Shown here piece by piece: positions 36,625 to 44,420 of a stretch of DNA of 64,000 nucleotides. This stretch comes from Faecalibacterium sp. An121 (lineage in GTDB: Bacteria > Bacillota > Clostridia > Oscillospirales > Ruminococcaceae). Within the stretch, counting starts at the first letter, position 1. Every line of letters starts with the position of its first letter. The notes below the pieces were generated by a model. It searched no databases. It saw only the letters and a program-made list of their open reading frames with translations, and had not been told where the DNA came from. The stretch spans positions 21,483 through 85,482 of the forward strand of contig NZ_NFLM01000011.1 in NCBI RefSeq assembly GCF_002160915.1. The letters are read 5' to 3'. The position numbers and the translations under genes are program-made.

Positions 36625-36669
36625 ACTTGACAAAGTCAAGTTGTGCGTGTATACTTGACCGAGTCAAGT
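36625..36669 (+). promoter_or_regulatory. marR promoter with two identical-half-site operators
   Basis: TTGACA (36627-36632), a 17-bp spacer, TATACT (36650-36655). Two perfect palindromes ACTTGAC-N3-GTCAAGT overlie it: 36625-36641 covers the -35, and 36653-36669 covers the -10 edge and start site. Spacing of centres is 28 bp. Occupancy by the MarR product would block polymerase, so autorepression is likely. Confidence 0.75.
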
Positions 36670-36688
36670 CCAGGAGAGGAGCTTTTCC

Positions 36689-37120
36689 ATGCATCAGACT
36701 CTTGCACTCTGCGCCGCCATGCTGCACCGGGATTTCACCGCCTATACCAGCGGGAAGCTGGAAAAACTGGGGCTGCATTTCGGCCTGCTGTATTTTCTGC
36801 TCTATGTAGGCAAGCACCCGGGCGCCACTCCCGCAGAGCTGACCAGGGCCCTGCACCTGGACTGGGGACACTCGCAGCGGAGCATCACAAAGCTGGTGGA
36901 AAGCGGCTTCCTCACCAAAGAGAAGGAGGGCCGCAGCCACCGGCTGCACCTGACCGAAAAGGGCCAGGAAGCCTTCGCCGTCAGCCACCAGGTATTTTTT
37001 GACTGGGACCGGCAGCGGATGGCCGCCCTGACCGCCCAGGAGCAGCAGACCCTGCTGGAGCTGCTCCAAAAGGTCCTGCCGCAGCCCGCTGCGCAGCCCC
37101 CCTGTGCCCCGCGGGACTGA
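36689..37120 (+). CDS. MarR family transcriptional regulator
   Basis: A 143-residue winged-helix regulator, ATG 36689 after AGGAGAGGAG. The DNA-binding core comprises ATPAELTRALHLDWGHSQRS (helix-turn-helix) and FLTKEKEGRSHRLHLTEKG (wing with Arg and Asp/Ser-type contacts). N- and C-terminal helices make the dimer interface. Two perfect palindromic operators overlie its own promoter. The following small membrane protein gene is in the same transcript and is probably its target. The ligand is unknown. Confidence 0.9.
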   Translation: MHQTLALCAAMLHRDFTAYTSGKLEKLGLHFGLLYFLLYVGKHPGATPAELTRALHLDWGHSQRSITKLVESGFLTKEKEGRSHRLHLTEKGQEAFAVSHQVFFDWDRQRMAALTAQEQQTLLELLQKVLPQPAAQPPCAPRD

Positions 37121-37163
37121 CCCCGCACCCCCATTCCCTATCGATCATCGGAGGATTCGTCTT

Positions 37164-37490
37164 ATGAAAAAAGCAACAAAGATCTGGCTGTGGTTCGCAC
37201 TGGTGCTCTGCGTGTGCACCACCGCTCTCAATCTGTCCGAAGGCCGCTGGCTGTCCGTGGCCATCGCCGTAGTGTCCATCGCAGGACTGTGCGCGCTGCT
37301 GTTCGCCCAGCGCAAGGCCGGGTATCTGGTCATGTGCGTCTGCGCCGTGGGCTCGTTCCTGGTGGGCGCCGCCCAGAACATCCAGCTGCTGGGCGCTCCC
37401 ACCGCTATCCTGATGTCCCTGATCGGCGCGGCCCTGGTGCCCGGCATCACCGGGCTGTTCCTCAAGAGCCAGTGGCAGCAGCTGCGCTGA
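37164..37490 (+). CDS. Small membrane protein in the marR operon
   Basis: A 108-residue, highly hydrophobic protein translated from ATG 37164 after GGAGG. Four transmembrane helices are apparent (residues ~6-23, 30-47, 52-73, 80-100), with a short basic C-terminus. No family was recognised. Its only genomic clue is co-transcription with the MarR gene, suggesting a transporter-like or stress-related membrane role under that regulator. Confidence 0.6.
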   Translation: MKKATKIWLWFALVLCVCTTALNLSEGRWLSVAIAVVSIAGLCALLFAQRKAGYLVMCVCAVGSFLVGAAQNIQLLGAPTAILMSLIGAALVPGITGLFLKSQWQQLR

Positions 37491-37508
37491 ACGCCGCCTC
37501 CTTTTGGT

Positions 37509-37544
37509 CCCTGCACTTTTCCTGTGGGAAAGCGCAGGGTTTTT
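37509..37544 (+). terminator. Intrinsic terminator of the marR operon
   Basis: CCCTGC/GCAGGG (37509-37514 with 37534-37539) extended by CTTTTCC/GGAAAG, followed by TTTTTGTTTT. Confidence 0.8.
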
Positions 37545-37593
37545 GTTTTGCCGCCGCTTTGGCGGCCTGTCTGCCAAGCCTTTGCGGCGCAGC

Positions 37594-37625
37594 AAAAAGC
37601 CCAGGGCCTTGCGGCTCTGGGCTTT
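37594..37625 (-). terminator. Intrinsic terminator of the tRNA-Leu gene
   Basis: A 14-bp stem (37595-37608 with 37613-37626, one wobble) with GCAA loop, beginning at the tRNA's CCA end and ending in a short T-run on the minus strand. Confidence 0.7.
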
Positions 37626-37712
37626 TGGTGCCGGTGGTGGGGGTCGAACCCACACGTGTGATTAGCACAAGGGATTTTGAGTCCCCCTCGTCTGCCATTC
37701 CGACACACCGGC
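37626..37712 (-). tRNA. tRNA-Leu (anticodon CAA)
   Basis: 87 bases on the minus strand, with acceptor stem GCCGGTG paired to CACCGGC and an encoded CCA end. The anticodon stem-loop GGGGA-CTCAAAA-TCCCT gives anticodon CAA (leucine UUG). The long variable arm and T-loop GTTCGACCC are typical of class II tRNA-Leu. Confidence 0.95.
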
Positions 37713-37726
37713 TTATCGTCTACGTT

Positions 37727-37755
37727 ATTATAGCGTATTTGACCGCCAAAATCAA
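37727..37755 (-). promoter_or_regulatory. Promoter of tRNA-Leu
   Basis: Minus strand: TTGATT (37750-37755), 17-bp spacer, TATAAT (37727-37732), 14 bases before the mature tRNA. Confidence 0.8.
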
Positions 37756-38101
37756 GCGGAAAGTTTGTGCTTTTCTCTATTTTATTTGCAGCGGGGCTTC
37801 CAAAGCGGACAGCGGCAGGATATCCGGCTTATTTGTGGGACGTCCCGGGCGGACGGCGGCTTTTGCAAAGGCCGGTGGTTTCTACCCGGACGCCCCCTTT
37901 TGGGCCGCATGGCATGGGCGGGAAGGGCCTTTTTGTTTCTGTCCCGGCAAGGCGGCAGGGCGCGGCGGCGGGCCGTCTTTCATTTCCCCGCTCCGGGCGC
38001 AGCGGTCCCGACAGAGCTGCCGGAGCGGTCTGCACGCCCGGGCCCCTGCCATTTATCCGGTCATTTCTGGCGGGGACAGGGCATCTTTTTTCAAAAAAGA
38101 C
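37756..38101. other. Intergenic stretch without a recognised gene
   Basis: Open frames here are GC-driven and have no ribosome sites or family-like sequence. Short palindromes occur (GGATATCC, GGGACGTCCC), as does a TCTTTTTT/AAAAAAGA pair at about 38087-38101 just before the next promoter. No RNA gene was recognised. Confidence 0.5.
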
Positions 38102-38130
38102 TTTACAAATGAACCGCAACTTTATATTAT
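38102..38130 (+). promoter_or_regulatory. Promoter of the DUF6465 gene
   Basis: TTTACA (38102-38107), 17-bp spacer, TATTAT (38125-38130). Confidence 0.7.
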
Positions 38131-38212
38131 ATAGATAGCTGGTTTTTATGCGATGCGGCGCCGCGGCGCTGCACCGGTTGCACCATACATCATGAAAGAA
38201 AGGTGGATGGAT

Positions 38213-38536
38213 ATGTCCGCAAAGAACGCTGCTGCATCCGTCGATGCGTCCCTGCCCGAAGCCCCGGCGCAGGATGCCCCGGCTTCCGAGCCCCGGCACA
38301 AGGCCAAAAAATCCTCCAAGCCCACTGCCCGGCGGGGCCGCCCGCCTCTTTCACCTGAGATCTACATCGAGGCCGGCGGCCGCCAGTACAATGTCACCGA
38401 CATTGTCGAGCGCGCCAAGGCCGACTACCGGCTGACCCATAAGGTGGGCGTCCAGTCTTGCAGGATCTACATCAAGCCTGAAGACGGCGCAGCCTACTAT
38501 GTGGTCAACAAGGTGGAGGGCAAATTGGACCTGTGA
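38213..38536 (+). CDS. DUF6465 family protein
   Basis: A 107-residue protein, ATG 38213 (ATG 38207 possible). The first 45 residues are Ala/Pro/Lys-rich and disordered. The conserved part runs from IYIEAGGRQYNVTDIVERAK to SCRIYIKPEDGAAYYVVN, matching the DUF6465 pattern found throughout gut Clostridia. The function is unknown. The basic N-terminus and small compact domain suggest nucleic-acid association, but that is only a guess. Monocistronic with strong promoter and terminator, so probably well expressed. Confidence 0.7.
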   Translation: MSAKNAAASVDASLPEAPAQDAPASEPRHKAKKSSKPTARRGRPPLSPEIYIEAGGRQYNVTDIVERAKADYRLTHKVGVQSCRIYIKPEDGAAYYVVNKVEGKLDL

Positions 38537-38569
38537 GCCTTCCGGCCACCCATCTGCCCTGCACCGCAC

Positions 38570-38597
38570 GCCTTCCTTCGGGAAGGCTTTTTCTTTT
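38570..38597 (+). terminator. Intrinsic terminator of the DUF6465 gene
   Basis: GCCTTCC-TTCG-GGAAGGC (38570-38587), followed by TTTTTCTTTTT. Confidence 0.9.
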
Positions 38598-38614
38598 TCC
38601 GTCCCCCGCACAGC

Positions 38615-38646
38615 AAAAAGCCCCGGCGCTTTGCGGCGCCGGGGCT
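38615..38646 (-). terminator. Intrinsic terminator of the rubrerythrin gene
   Basis: An 11-bp perfect stem AGCCCCGGCGC/GCGCCGGGGCT (38619-38629 with 38636-38646), followed on the minus strand by TTTTT. Confidence 0.9.
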
Positions 38647-38671
38647 CGTTTGCCCTTTGGTGGATGCTGGA

Positions 38672-39211
38672 TCAGTAATTCTTGACCTTCAGCTCAAAGT
38701 AGCTCTGGGGATGTGCGCAGACGGGGCACTTCAGGGGAGCGGACTTGCCGATATAGGTGTAGCCGCAGTTGGAGCACTGCCAGACCTGCTGCTCCTCACG
38801 GGCAAAGACCTTGCTGTTGGCCAGGTTCTCGGCCAGGGCCAGATAGCGCTCCTCGTGCTCCTTCTCGATGCCGGCCACCATGTTGAACAGGGCTGCGATC
38901 TGGTTGAAGCCCTCCTCCTTGGCCTCGGCGGCCATGCGGGGATACATATCGGTCCACTCGCCGTGCTCGCCCTCGGCTGCCATCTTCAGGCAGGTGGCGG
39001 TATCGGGGATCTCGCCGCCGCACAGCAGCTTGAACCAGATCTTGGCGTGCTCCTTCTCGTTGGCCGCGGTCTCCTCAAAGATCTTGGCCATCTGGACATA
39101 GCCTTCCTTCTTGGCCTGGCTTGCAAAGTAGGTGTACTTGTTGCGGGCCTGGCTCTCACCGGCAAAGGCTTCCATCAGGTTTTTTTCGGTCTTGCTGCCC
39201 TTGAGTTCCAT
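38672..39211 (-). CDS. Rubrerythrin
   Basis: A 179-residue cytosolic peroxide reductase. The four-helix di-iron domain shows ExxxR-type ligands in EAFAGESQARNKYTYF, EETAANEKEHAKIW and GIEKEHEERYLAL. The C-terminal rubredoxin-like Fe(Cys)4 site is CSNCGYTYIG... CPVCAHP. It reduces H2O2 using NAD(P)H-derived electrons, protecting an anaerobe's iron enzymes, such as the hydrogenase in this window. It is monocistronic with a near-consensus promoter and an upstream Fur/PerR-like inverted repeat. Confidence 0.96.
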   Translation of the reverse strand: MELKGSKTEKNLMEAFAGESQARNKYTYFASQAKKEGYVQMAKIFEETAANEKEHAKIWFKLLCGGEIPDTATCLKMAAEGEHGEWTDMYPRMAAEAKEEGFNQIAALFNMVAGIEKEHEERYLALAENLANSKVFAREEQQVWQCSNCGYTYIGKSAPLKCPVCAHPQSYFELKVKNY

Positions 39212-39304
39212 AAATCATTCTCTCCTTTGTATTGAAGATGTTGTGCGTCGCTCGGTTGCGGTTTGCTCATTCCGTATGCCCGCCGGCATACGGGCTGTAT
39301 TTGT

Positions 39305-39366
39305 ATTATACTTCAATTCAGCGCTGATTTCAAGAGAGAACACCAAGTTTTTAAGAATTATTCTCA
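39305..39366 (-). promoter_or_regulatory. Rubrerythrin promoter with Fur/PerR-like box
   Basis: Minus strand: TTGAAA (39328-39333), 17-bp spacer, TATAAT (39305-39310). Eighteen bases upstream of the -35 is a 7-1-7 inverted repeat TGAGAAT-A-ATTCTTA (39352-39366) resembling Fur-family sites. It overlaps the stop codon of the upstream gene. Confidence 0.6.
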
Positions 39367-42087
39367 GTTATGCTGTTTCATGGCGGCGGCCACCATGCCC
39401 AGAGCGCTCCAGGCCGCCTGGTACATCAGCACCACCAGCAGCGACAGGGTGCCCACGCTGCCCGAATAGCTCAAAAGCAGGCCGATCAAAGCCGAGAAGC
39501 CGGTCGATACCATCTGGATGGCCACCCCTGCACTCTCGGCCGCCTGGGCCCGCTGGGCCGCCCGCAAACCGCCGGTCAGGCTGGTAAAGCCTTTCAGATG
39601 GAGCATACAGCAGGGTGCATTTCCCACAGCGCTGACCGCCGGGGCCAGGGCCTTGCACTGGGCCTCGTCCAGCACGGTCACCAGACCGTCGGGCAGGTGG
39701 TAGGCGGCGGCGATCTTTTCCGCTGTCAGGGAGGGGTCCTGGCAGGTGACCATCAGCCGGATGTTTTCCTTTTGCAGGATGGACAGGCACCGGGCCGCGT
39801 GCTTGCCGCCGATGTACCGCAGCACGAACATGGCGTACATATTGCCCGCCACCGCCAGATAGAGGATCTGCAGCTGGCCGTCCTGGGAATGCCGCGCCTC
39901 ATAGCTGGCCTCGGGCAGGGCCACGCCCTCCTGTTCCATATAGGCCCGGGTGCCGATCAGGATGCGGTTGTTGTCGCACCAGGCCGAAAAGCCCAGCCCG
40001 GTGTGCCGTTCCAGATCCTTGACCGGCGGCAGGATATCGGTGCGGTCCGCGATGATGGTGCGGAACAGCCTGCTGAGGGTATTGCAGCCTTGGTTCAGCA
40101 CGCTGGCGGTATAGAGGATGGCCCGGTCGATCCGGCCGCCCTTGAAGATGCGGATATCCTCCAGCTGGGCGCTCTCCGGTGTGAACAGCTCCCCGGCGTC
40201 CACCTGGATGGTGTCGATGCCGTTCAGCTCCTCGATGCCGGCCCACCCGGGGATGACCGCCCCCAGGGCCCCGGCCGTCCGCTCGGTGCGCAGGGCGGTC
40301 AGCCCCGCAATCAGGGTGGAGGACAGCGGCGCGCCCAGGCAGAGGATGGAGGCCAGTGCGGCCGCCGCCCCATTGAGGCCCTTGCCGGTGAGCAGCATCC
40401 ATACCGCGCCCACCGCCGCGCAGCCCAGCAATACCCGGGCCAGGGTCTGTACCTTTTTCTCGCCGGCCCGGGGACCAAAGCTCTGCTCCAAAAAGCTGCC
40501 GTCCCCTTCCATCGGCCTGCTCAGCAGGATCCAGGGGTCTTTTTCCTCCAGGGTGGGGGCCAGGGTGCGGATCAGGTCCTTGTCCTGGGCCCGGTAGGCC
40601 CCCTCGTGGGCCACTCCGCTGGAGGCCACCTTATAGCCGTCCCGCACCGACACCGCCAGCAGCCGGCTGCCCAGGTTGTTCAGGAACAGGGCCAGGGCCG
40701 CCGCGCCGCTCATCAGGGTCAGGGTGGTGCTCTGGTATACGTCGGGGTTGAGCATGGCCACCGCCGCCTGCACCAGGGCTGCCGCGCCGGCCAGCGCGGG
40801 CATGGTGTCGTAGGACGGGGCTTTCACCAGCCCCAGCAGGCCGTCCCGCATCGCGTTGCGGGAGACCGCCAGCGCCCCGGCCAACAGCAGCAGCACCGCC
40901 CCCATAAAGGCGGCGGGAGCCACCGCCGGGTTCAGGCCCGCCATGGGGGGCAGTATCCCCTCATAGACCAGGCCGGCCCAGATCAGGGCCAGGGCCAGGA
41001 TGCCGCTGAGGGCGCAGCGCAGGTTCAGGGCCGCCACCGTGTGCTCCAAAGCCCGGGCTGCCTCCTCGGGGGTCTGGGGCAGTTCCTCCGCCGGGGCGGG
41101 CTGCTCCGGGGCAGCCGCCGGGGCTTCGGCCGGTTCCTCCTCCTGGCGCTCGGGGGCGGCAGGGGCCGGCTGGGATCTGTTCTTTTTGCGCCGACCCTTG
41201 GTCATGTGCTCCGGAGCGGCCTTCTCTTTGGCGGGAGCCGCCGGGGTTTCGGGCTCCTGCCCGTCCTCCTCATGCAGCTCCAGGCTCATGGTATCATCCA
41301 AACCGGGAGGCGGCGTCTGACCTCGCGGGGCCTCATCCTCCCCCACCCCGAAGAAGTGGAAGCCGCCCACCTGCTGGGTCACTTCCTTGTCCTCCTCGGG
41401 GGCGGGACTGGGCGCCGGAGCCGGCCGGGCCGGCTGCACCGGCTGGGGTCCCATGACCTCCAGCATATCCCGCAGCTTGGCCAGCTCTTTGTCCTCCGCA
41501 TCGGGGACACGCACCGTCTTTGGGTGCGGTCTGGTCCCGCTCTTGGGCGGCGTCACCTTCAGGACCGGCGGGGCAGACCGCTCCGCTCTGGGTCTCTCCT
41601 CCGCGTTGAACGTCATGGCGGCGGGCTTTGTGTCCGCCTTGGGCGCGGGCGCGGCAGGTTTGGTCTCCGCTTTGGGCGCGGGCGCAGCGGGCTTGGCCTC
41701 CGCTTTGGGCGCGGGCTCCTCAGGCGGCCCCTCCAGCTGCAAAGTCAGGTCCTCCAGCAGGGGCCGGGGGGTCAGGGCAGGCCCGCCGCCGCTCTCCTCC
41801 CGGACCGGGCCGGGGGCGCTGTCCAGCAGGATCTCCCCGGTGGGGGCGATGGGGGTCTCCGCCCAAAGGACTTCCTCCTGCTCGGGGGGGTCCTGGCTGC
41901 GGGCCTTCTCCTTTTTGGCAAAGAAGCGGGACAGCAGCCCGTGCTTGCGGTCCGGCTGCGCGGCGTGGGGGATCATCTCCTCCGGCACCTGGGCCACGCT
42001 GGTGGTGAAAAACGTCTTGAATTTTTCTTTTTGTTCCTGTTCAAGTTCCTCCCGGGTCAGTTCCCGGCGGTCGGAATCCTTAGGCAT
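39364..42087 (-). CDS. P-type-ATPase-like membrane protein without catalytic motifs, long disordered N-terminus
   Basis: A 907-residue protein from ATG 42087 (GGAGGGACAAGG upstream). Residues 1-355 are Pro/Ala/Glu/Lys-rich and disordered, with repeats such as PAPKAETKPAA. The rest follows a P1B-ATPase layout: about four membrane helices, an actuator-like segment, a CLGAP-containing helix pair, then ELNGIDTIQVDAGELFTPE exactly where DKTGT should be (Asp630 kept, KTGT lost). TCQDPS replaces TGDN, and no GDGxND loop is found. Without these it cannot pump by the normal phosphorylation cycle. The reading frame is long and clean, so it is a maintained protein, perhaps a regulatory or scaffold pseudo-ATPase. 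It follows rlmB by 36 bases. Confidence 0.7.
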   Translation of the reverse strand: MPKDSDRRELTREELEQEQKEKFKTFFTTSVAQVPEEMIPHAAQPDRKHGLLSRFFAKKEKARSQDPPEQEEVLWAETPIAPTGEILLDSAPGPVREESGGGPALTPRPLLEDLTLQLEGPPEEPAPKAEAKPAAPAPKAETKPAAPAPKADTKPAAMTFNAEERPRAERSAPPVLKVTPPKSGTRPHPKTVRVPDAEDKELAKLRDMLEVMGPQPVQPARPAPAPSPAPEEDKEVTQQVGGFHFFGVGEDEAPRGQTPPPGLDDTMSLELHEEDGQEPETPAAPAKEKAAPEHMTKGRRKKNRSQPAPAAPERQEEEPAEAPAAAPEQPAPAEELPQTPEEAARALEHTVAALNLRCALSGILALALIWAGLVYEGILPPMAGLNPAVAPAAFMGAVLLLLAGALAVSRNAMRDGLLGLVKAPSYDTMPALAGAAALVQAAVAMLNPDVYQSTTLTLMSGAAALALFLNNLGSRLLAVSVRDGYKVASSGVAHEGAYRAQDKDLIRTLAPTLEEKDPWILLSRPMEGDGSFLEQSFGPRAGEKKVQTLARVLLGCAAVGAVWMLLTGKGLNGAAAALASILCLGAPLSSTLIAGLTALRTERTAGALGAVIPGWAGIEELNGIDTIQVDAGELFTPESAQLEDIRIFKGGRIDRAILYTASVLNQGCNTLSRLFRTIIADRTDILPPVKDLERHTGLGFSAWCDNNRILIGTRAYMEQEGVALPEASYEARHSQDGQLQILYLAVAGNMYAMFVLRYIGGKHAARCLSILQKENIRLMVTCQDPSLTAEKIAAAYHLPDGLVTVLDEAQCKALAPAVSAVGNAPCCMLHLKGFTSLTGGLRAAQRAQAAESAGVAIQMVSTGFSALIGLLLSYSGSVGTLSLLVVLMYQAAWSALGMVAAAMKQHN

Positions 42088-42123
42088 CCTTGTCCCTCCC
42101 ATCCGGGGCGGCGGGGGCCCCGG

Positions 42124-42951
42124 TCATTGCTTTCCGGCGGCGCGCTGGGACTGGATCTCATAGAGAATGATCCCCGCCGCCACCGAGACGTTGTAGCTGT
42201 CCACGCCGGTGCCGGGGGCGGCCATATCCAGCCGCAGCACCCCGTCGCACCGCTTTTTCACCAGCTGGGACACCCCTTTGCCCTCGCTGCCCAGCACCAG
42301 GGCGATGGGCCCGGTCAGGTCGTTCCGGCGCAGGGACACCCCGTCCATGTCGGCACAGTAGACAAAAATGCCCTGCTCCTTCAGCCGGCGGATGGTCTCG
42401 CTGATGTTCACCACACGGGCCACCGGCAGCCGCTCGGCGGCGCCGGCGCTGGCCTTGATGACGGTCGGCGTCACCGATACGCCTCCCCGCTTGGGGATGA
42501 TGACCCCATGGGCCCCGCACAGCAGGGCCGAGCGGATCACCGCGCCCAGGTTGTGGGGGTCTTCGATGCCGTCGCTGATCACCAGGAAGGGGGGCTGGCC
42601 CTTCCTGCGGGCGGCTTCCAGCAGGTCCTCCACCTCTGCATAGGCGATCTCGCTGGCAAAGGCGGCCACTCCCTGGTGGCTCTCGGTGCCGGTCAGCTGC
42701 CGGAGTTTGGCGGGGTGCACCCGCTTGACAGCGGCGCCGGCTTCTTTAGCCAGCGCAATATAGTAGGACGCCACAGCCGGGGCCATCCCTTCAGCCAGCA
42801 GGACGCTGTCCACCCCGGCGCCGCTTTTCAGCAGCTCGGCCACCGGGTTTTTGCCGTAGACCAGACGTCCGCCGGACTGGGTGTCCTGGTCCTGCCCGTT
42901 TTTGTCGGCCCGGGGCGCCGGGCGGAGGCTGCGCGGTCGGTTTTCTTCCAT
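42124..42951 (-). CDS. rlmB: 23S rRNA 2'-O-methyltransferase, TrmH/SpoU family
   Basis: A 275-residue SPOUT methyltransferase from ATG 42951 (GGGAGG upstream). The N-terminal substrate-binding domain begins RLVYGKNPVAELLKSG. The knotted catalytic domain has SDGIEDPHNLGAVIRSA (motif 1), ALVLGSEGKGVSQLV (motif 2) and LDMAAPGTGVDSYNVSVAAG (motif 3, usually IPM.G.v.SLNVSVA, here with SYNVS). It probably methylates a 23S rRNA ribose (RlmB, G2251 type), but related SpoU enzymes cannot be excluded. A short basic N-terminal extension precedes the domain. Confidence 0.88.
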   Translation of the reverse strand: MEENRPRSLRPAPRADKNGQDQDTQSGGRLVYGKNPVAELLKSGAGVDSVLLAEGMAPAVASYYIALAKEAGAAVKRVHPAKLRQLTGTESHQGVAAFASEIAYAEVEDLLEAARRKGQPPFLVISDGIEDPHNLGAVIRSALLCGAHGVIIPKRGGVSVTPTVIKASAGAAERLPVARVVNISETIRRLKEQGIFVYCADMDGVSLRRNDLTGPIALVLGSEGKGVSQLVKKRCDGVLRLDMAAPGTGVDSYNVSVAAGIILYEIQSQRAAGKQ

Positions 42952-43164
42952 CGGTTCTGTTCCTCCCTGTGTAACGCCGCACACCGGCGGCAGAATAAGA
43001 ATCCACGATAAATTATAACATAAGCCGCCCTGCATTGCCAGTAAATTGCCATTTTTTCACCCATGACCCGGCGCCCTTGTAGTATAGGCCGGGCCGCGGC
43101 GCCTCATGCAGAGAGGCAAGTTTTCAACAAATACCAGGTGTAAACGGGGGTTTTGATTTTCAAC

Positions 43165-43256
43165 AAGTGGAAAACCCGGTGGAGAAAGTGCAAAACTCCA
43201 GTTTCAGCGCCTCTTTGCGGTGTGGAATTCAACGGTTTCCACCGGGTTTTCCACTT
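43165..43256. repeat. Long perfect inverted repeat in a 490-base intergenic region
   Basis: Two 19-bp perfect complementary arms (43165-43183 and 43238-43256) flank a 54-base centre. Around them TTTTCAAC recurs (about 43124, 43157) and its complement GTTGAAAA appears near 43390. Several near matches to the DnaA box (TGTGGATAA) lie inside and beside the arms. No protein-coding sequence is recognisable between 42952 and 43441. Confidence 0.6.
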
Positions 43257-43380
43257 TTGCGCTGCGGGGCGCGGACTGCGTCCGGCTACGATTTGTATTT
43301 TTCAAGATGGAAAGCTGCCCATTTTCGCGCCCGAAATCTGGTCCTCTTTGCAAAAAATGCCCACATCCTCAGGACGGATG

Positions 43381-43389
43381 TGCTATACT
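43381..43389 (+). promoter_or_regulatory. Extended -10 promoter of ogg
   Basis: TGC-TATACT (43381-43389) matches an extended -10. No convincing -35 element is present. It is 53 bases before the TTG start. Confidence 0.4.
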
Positions 43390-43441
43390 GTTGAAAAGCC
43401 TGTGTAAAATCCAGGCAAAAAGACAAAGGAGGTCGATCTTT

Positions 43442-44311
43442 TTGTTGACCCTGGACGCAAACGGCCTGTGCCTGGCCCAGACGCTGGACTGCGGCCAATG
43501 TTTCCGCTGGCAGCCCCAGCCCGACGGCAGCTGGGTGGGGGTGGTGGAGGGCCGGGCGGTGCAGGCATGGCAGGAGGACGGCAGGCTCTGCCTGGCCGGC
43601 CTGGCCGGTCCCGACCCCGCCGCCGAGCCCGGGTTCTGGCGCGGGTATTTCGCGCTGGACCTGGATTACCCCGCCCTGCTGGCCCAAATGCGGGCGGCCC
43701 ACAAAGGGCTGGCGGCCTGCATCGACGGCGCGCCCGGCATCCGTGTGCTGCGGCAGCCCTTTTTCGAGACCCTGATCACCTTTCTCATCAGCCAGAACAA
43801 CAACATTCCCCGGATCAAAGGGATCGTGGACCGGCTGTGCCGGGGGCTGGGCCAGCCCATGGACGGGGCGGGCCGGTTTTACGCCTTCCCCACGGCCGGG
43901 CGCCTGGCGGAGCTGGCCGAGGAGGACCTCGCGTTCCTGCGGGCGGGATGGCGCAGCGGCTACATCCTGGACGCCGCACGCCGGGCCGCCGCCGGCCGGC
44001 TGGACGAAGCCGCCCTCCGCGCCGCCCCGCTGGACCGGGCCAGGGCCTGTCTGATGGAGGTGCGGGGGGTGGGCCCCAAGGTGGCCGACTGCACCCTTTT
44101 GTATGGGCTGGGGCGCTGGGAGGCCTATCCGGTGGACGTGTGGATGCGTCGGGCGGGACAGGCTTTGTTCACGCGGCGGGTCAAGGACCCGGCCGCTTAC
44201 CTGAACCGCAAGACCGGCGGCCACGCCGGCATCGCCCAGCAATACATTTTCGCCTGGGCCCGCAGCGCCGGTTTGACAGAAAAAACGCACAAAAACCCCG
44301 CTTGTGATTGA
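43442..44311 (+). CDS. ogg: 8-oxoguanine DNA glycosylase/AP lyase
   Basis: A 289-residue Ogg-type HhH-GPD protein that excises oxidised guanine and nicks the backbone. The start is read as TTG 43442, nine bases after AAGGAGG; no ATG fits. The N-terminal OGG domain includes LDCGQCFRWQPQPDGSW. The helix-hairpin-helix is LMEVRGVGPKVADCTLLYGL, with catalytic Lys213, and Asp232 follows in AYPVDVW. Length fits bacterial Ogg1-like enzymes. The fba promoter overlaps its stop codon. Confidence 0.92.
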   Translation: MLTLDANGLCLAQTLDCGQCFRWQPQPDGSWVGVVEGRAVQAWQEDGRLCLAGLAGPDPAAEPGFWRGYFALDLDYPALLAQMRAAHKGLAACIDGAPGIRVLRQPFFETLITFLISQNNNIPRIKGIVDRLCRGLGQPMDGAGRFYAFPTAGRLAELAEEDLAFLRAGWRSGYILDAARRAAAGRLDEAALRAAPLDRARACLMEVRGVGPKVADCTLLYGLGRWEAYPVDVWMRRAGQALFTRRVKDPAAYLNRKTGGHAGIAQQYIFAWARSAGLTEKTHKNPACD

Positions 44312-44336
44312 TTTTACATCTTATTTCGAGTATACT
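44308..44336 (+). promoter_or_regulatory. Promoter of fba
   Basis: TTGATT (44308-44313), 17-bp spacer, TATACT (44331-44336), about 85 bases before the fba start. Confidence 0.65.
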
Positions 44337-44420
44337 GGAGAAGCAGGGGCCTGCCGTGCAGCGGCAGGCGAGCTGATTCTTTGTTTTACTCGTGTAAAAT
44401 AAATGCTGGAGGTAAGAACA

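Noticed and set aside
33133..36630. 1165-codon open frame antisense to ftsK and neighbours
   Set aside because: Low-complexity Gly/His/Leu translation crossing several real genes.
37767..38138. Overlapping frames in the 37756-38101 gap
   Set aside because: No ribosome sites, no family similarity, composition of translated GC-rich noise.
39370..43011. 1213-codon open frame antisense to the ATPase-like gene and rlmB
   Set aside because: Spans two confirmed genes in the opposite direction and lacks a ribosome site.
43165..43256. Chromosomal replication origin
   Set aside because: DnaA-box-like words are all imperfect and neither dnaA, rpmH nor parA/B is nearby.
43153..43407. Small frames across the inverted-repeat region
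   Set aside because: They read through the palindrome arms and carry no start signals; the region is better seen as non-coding repeat.
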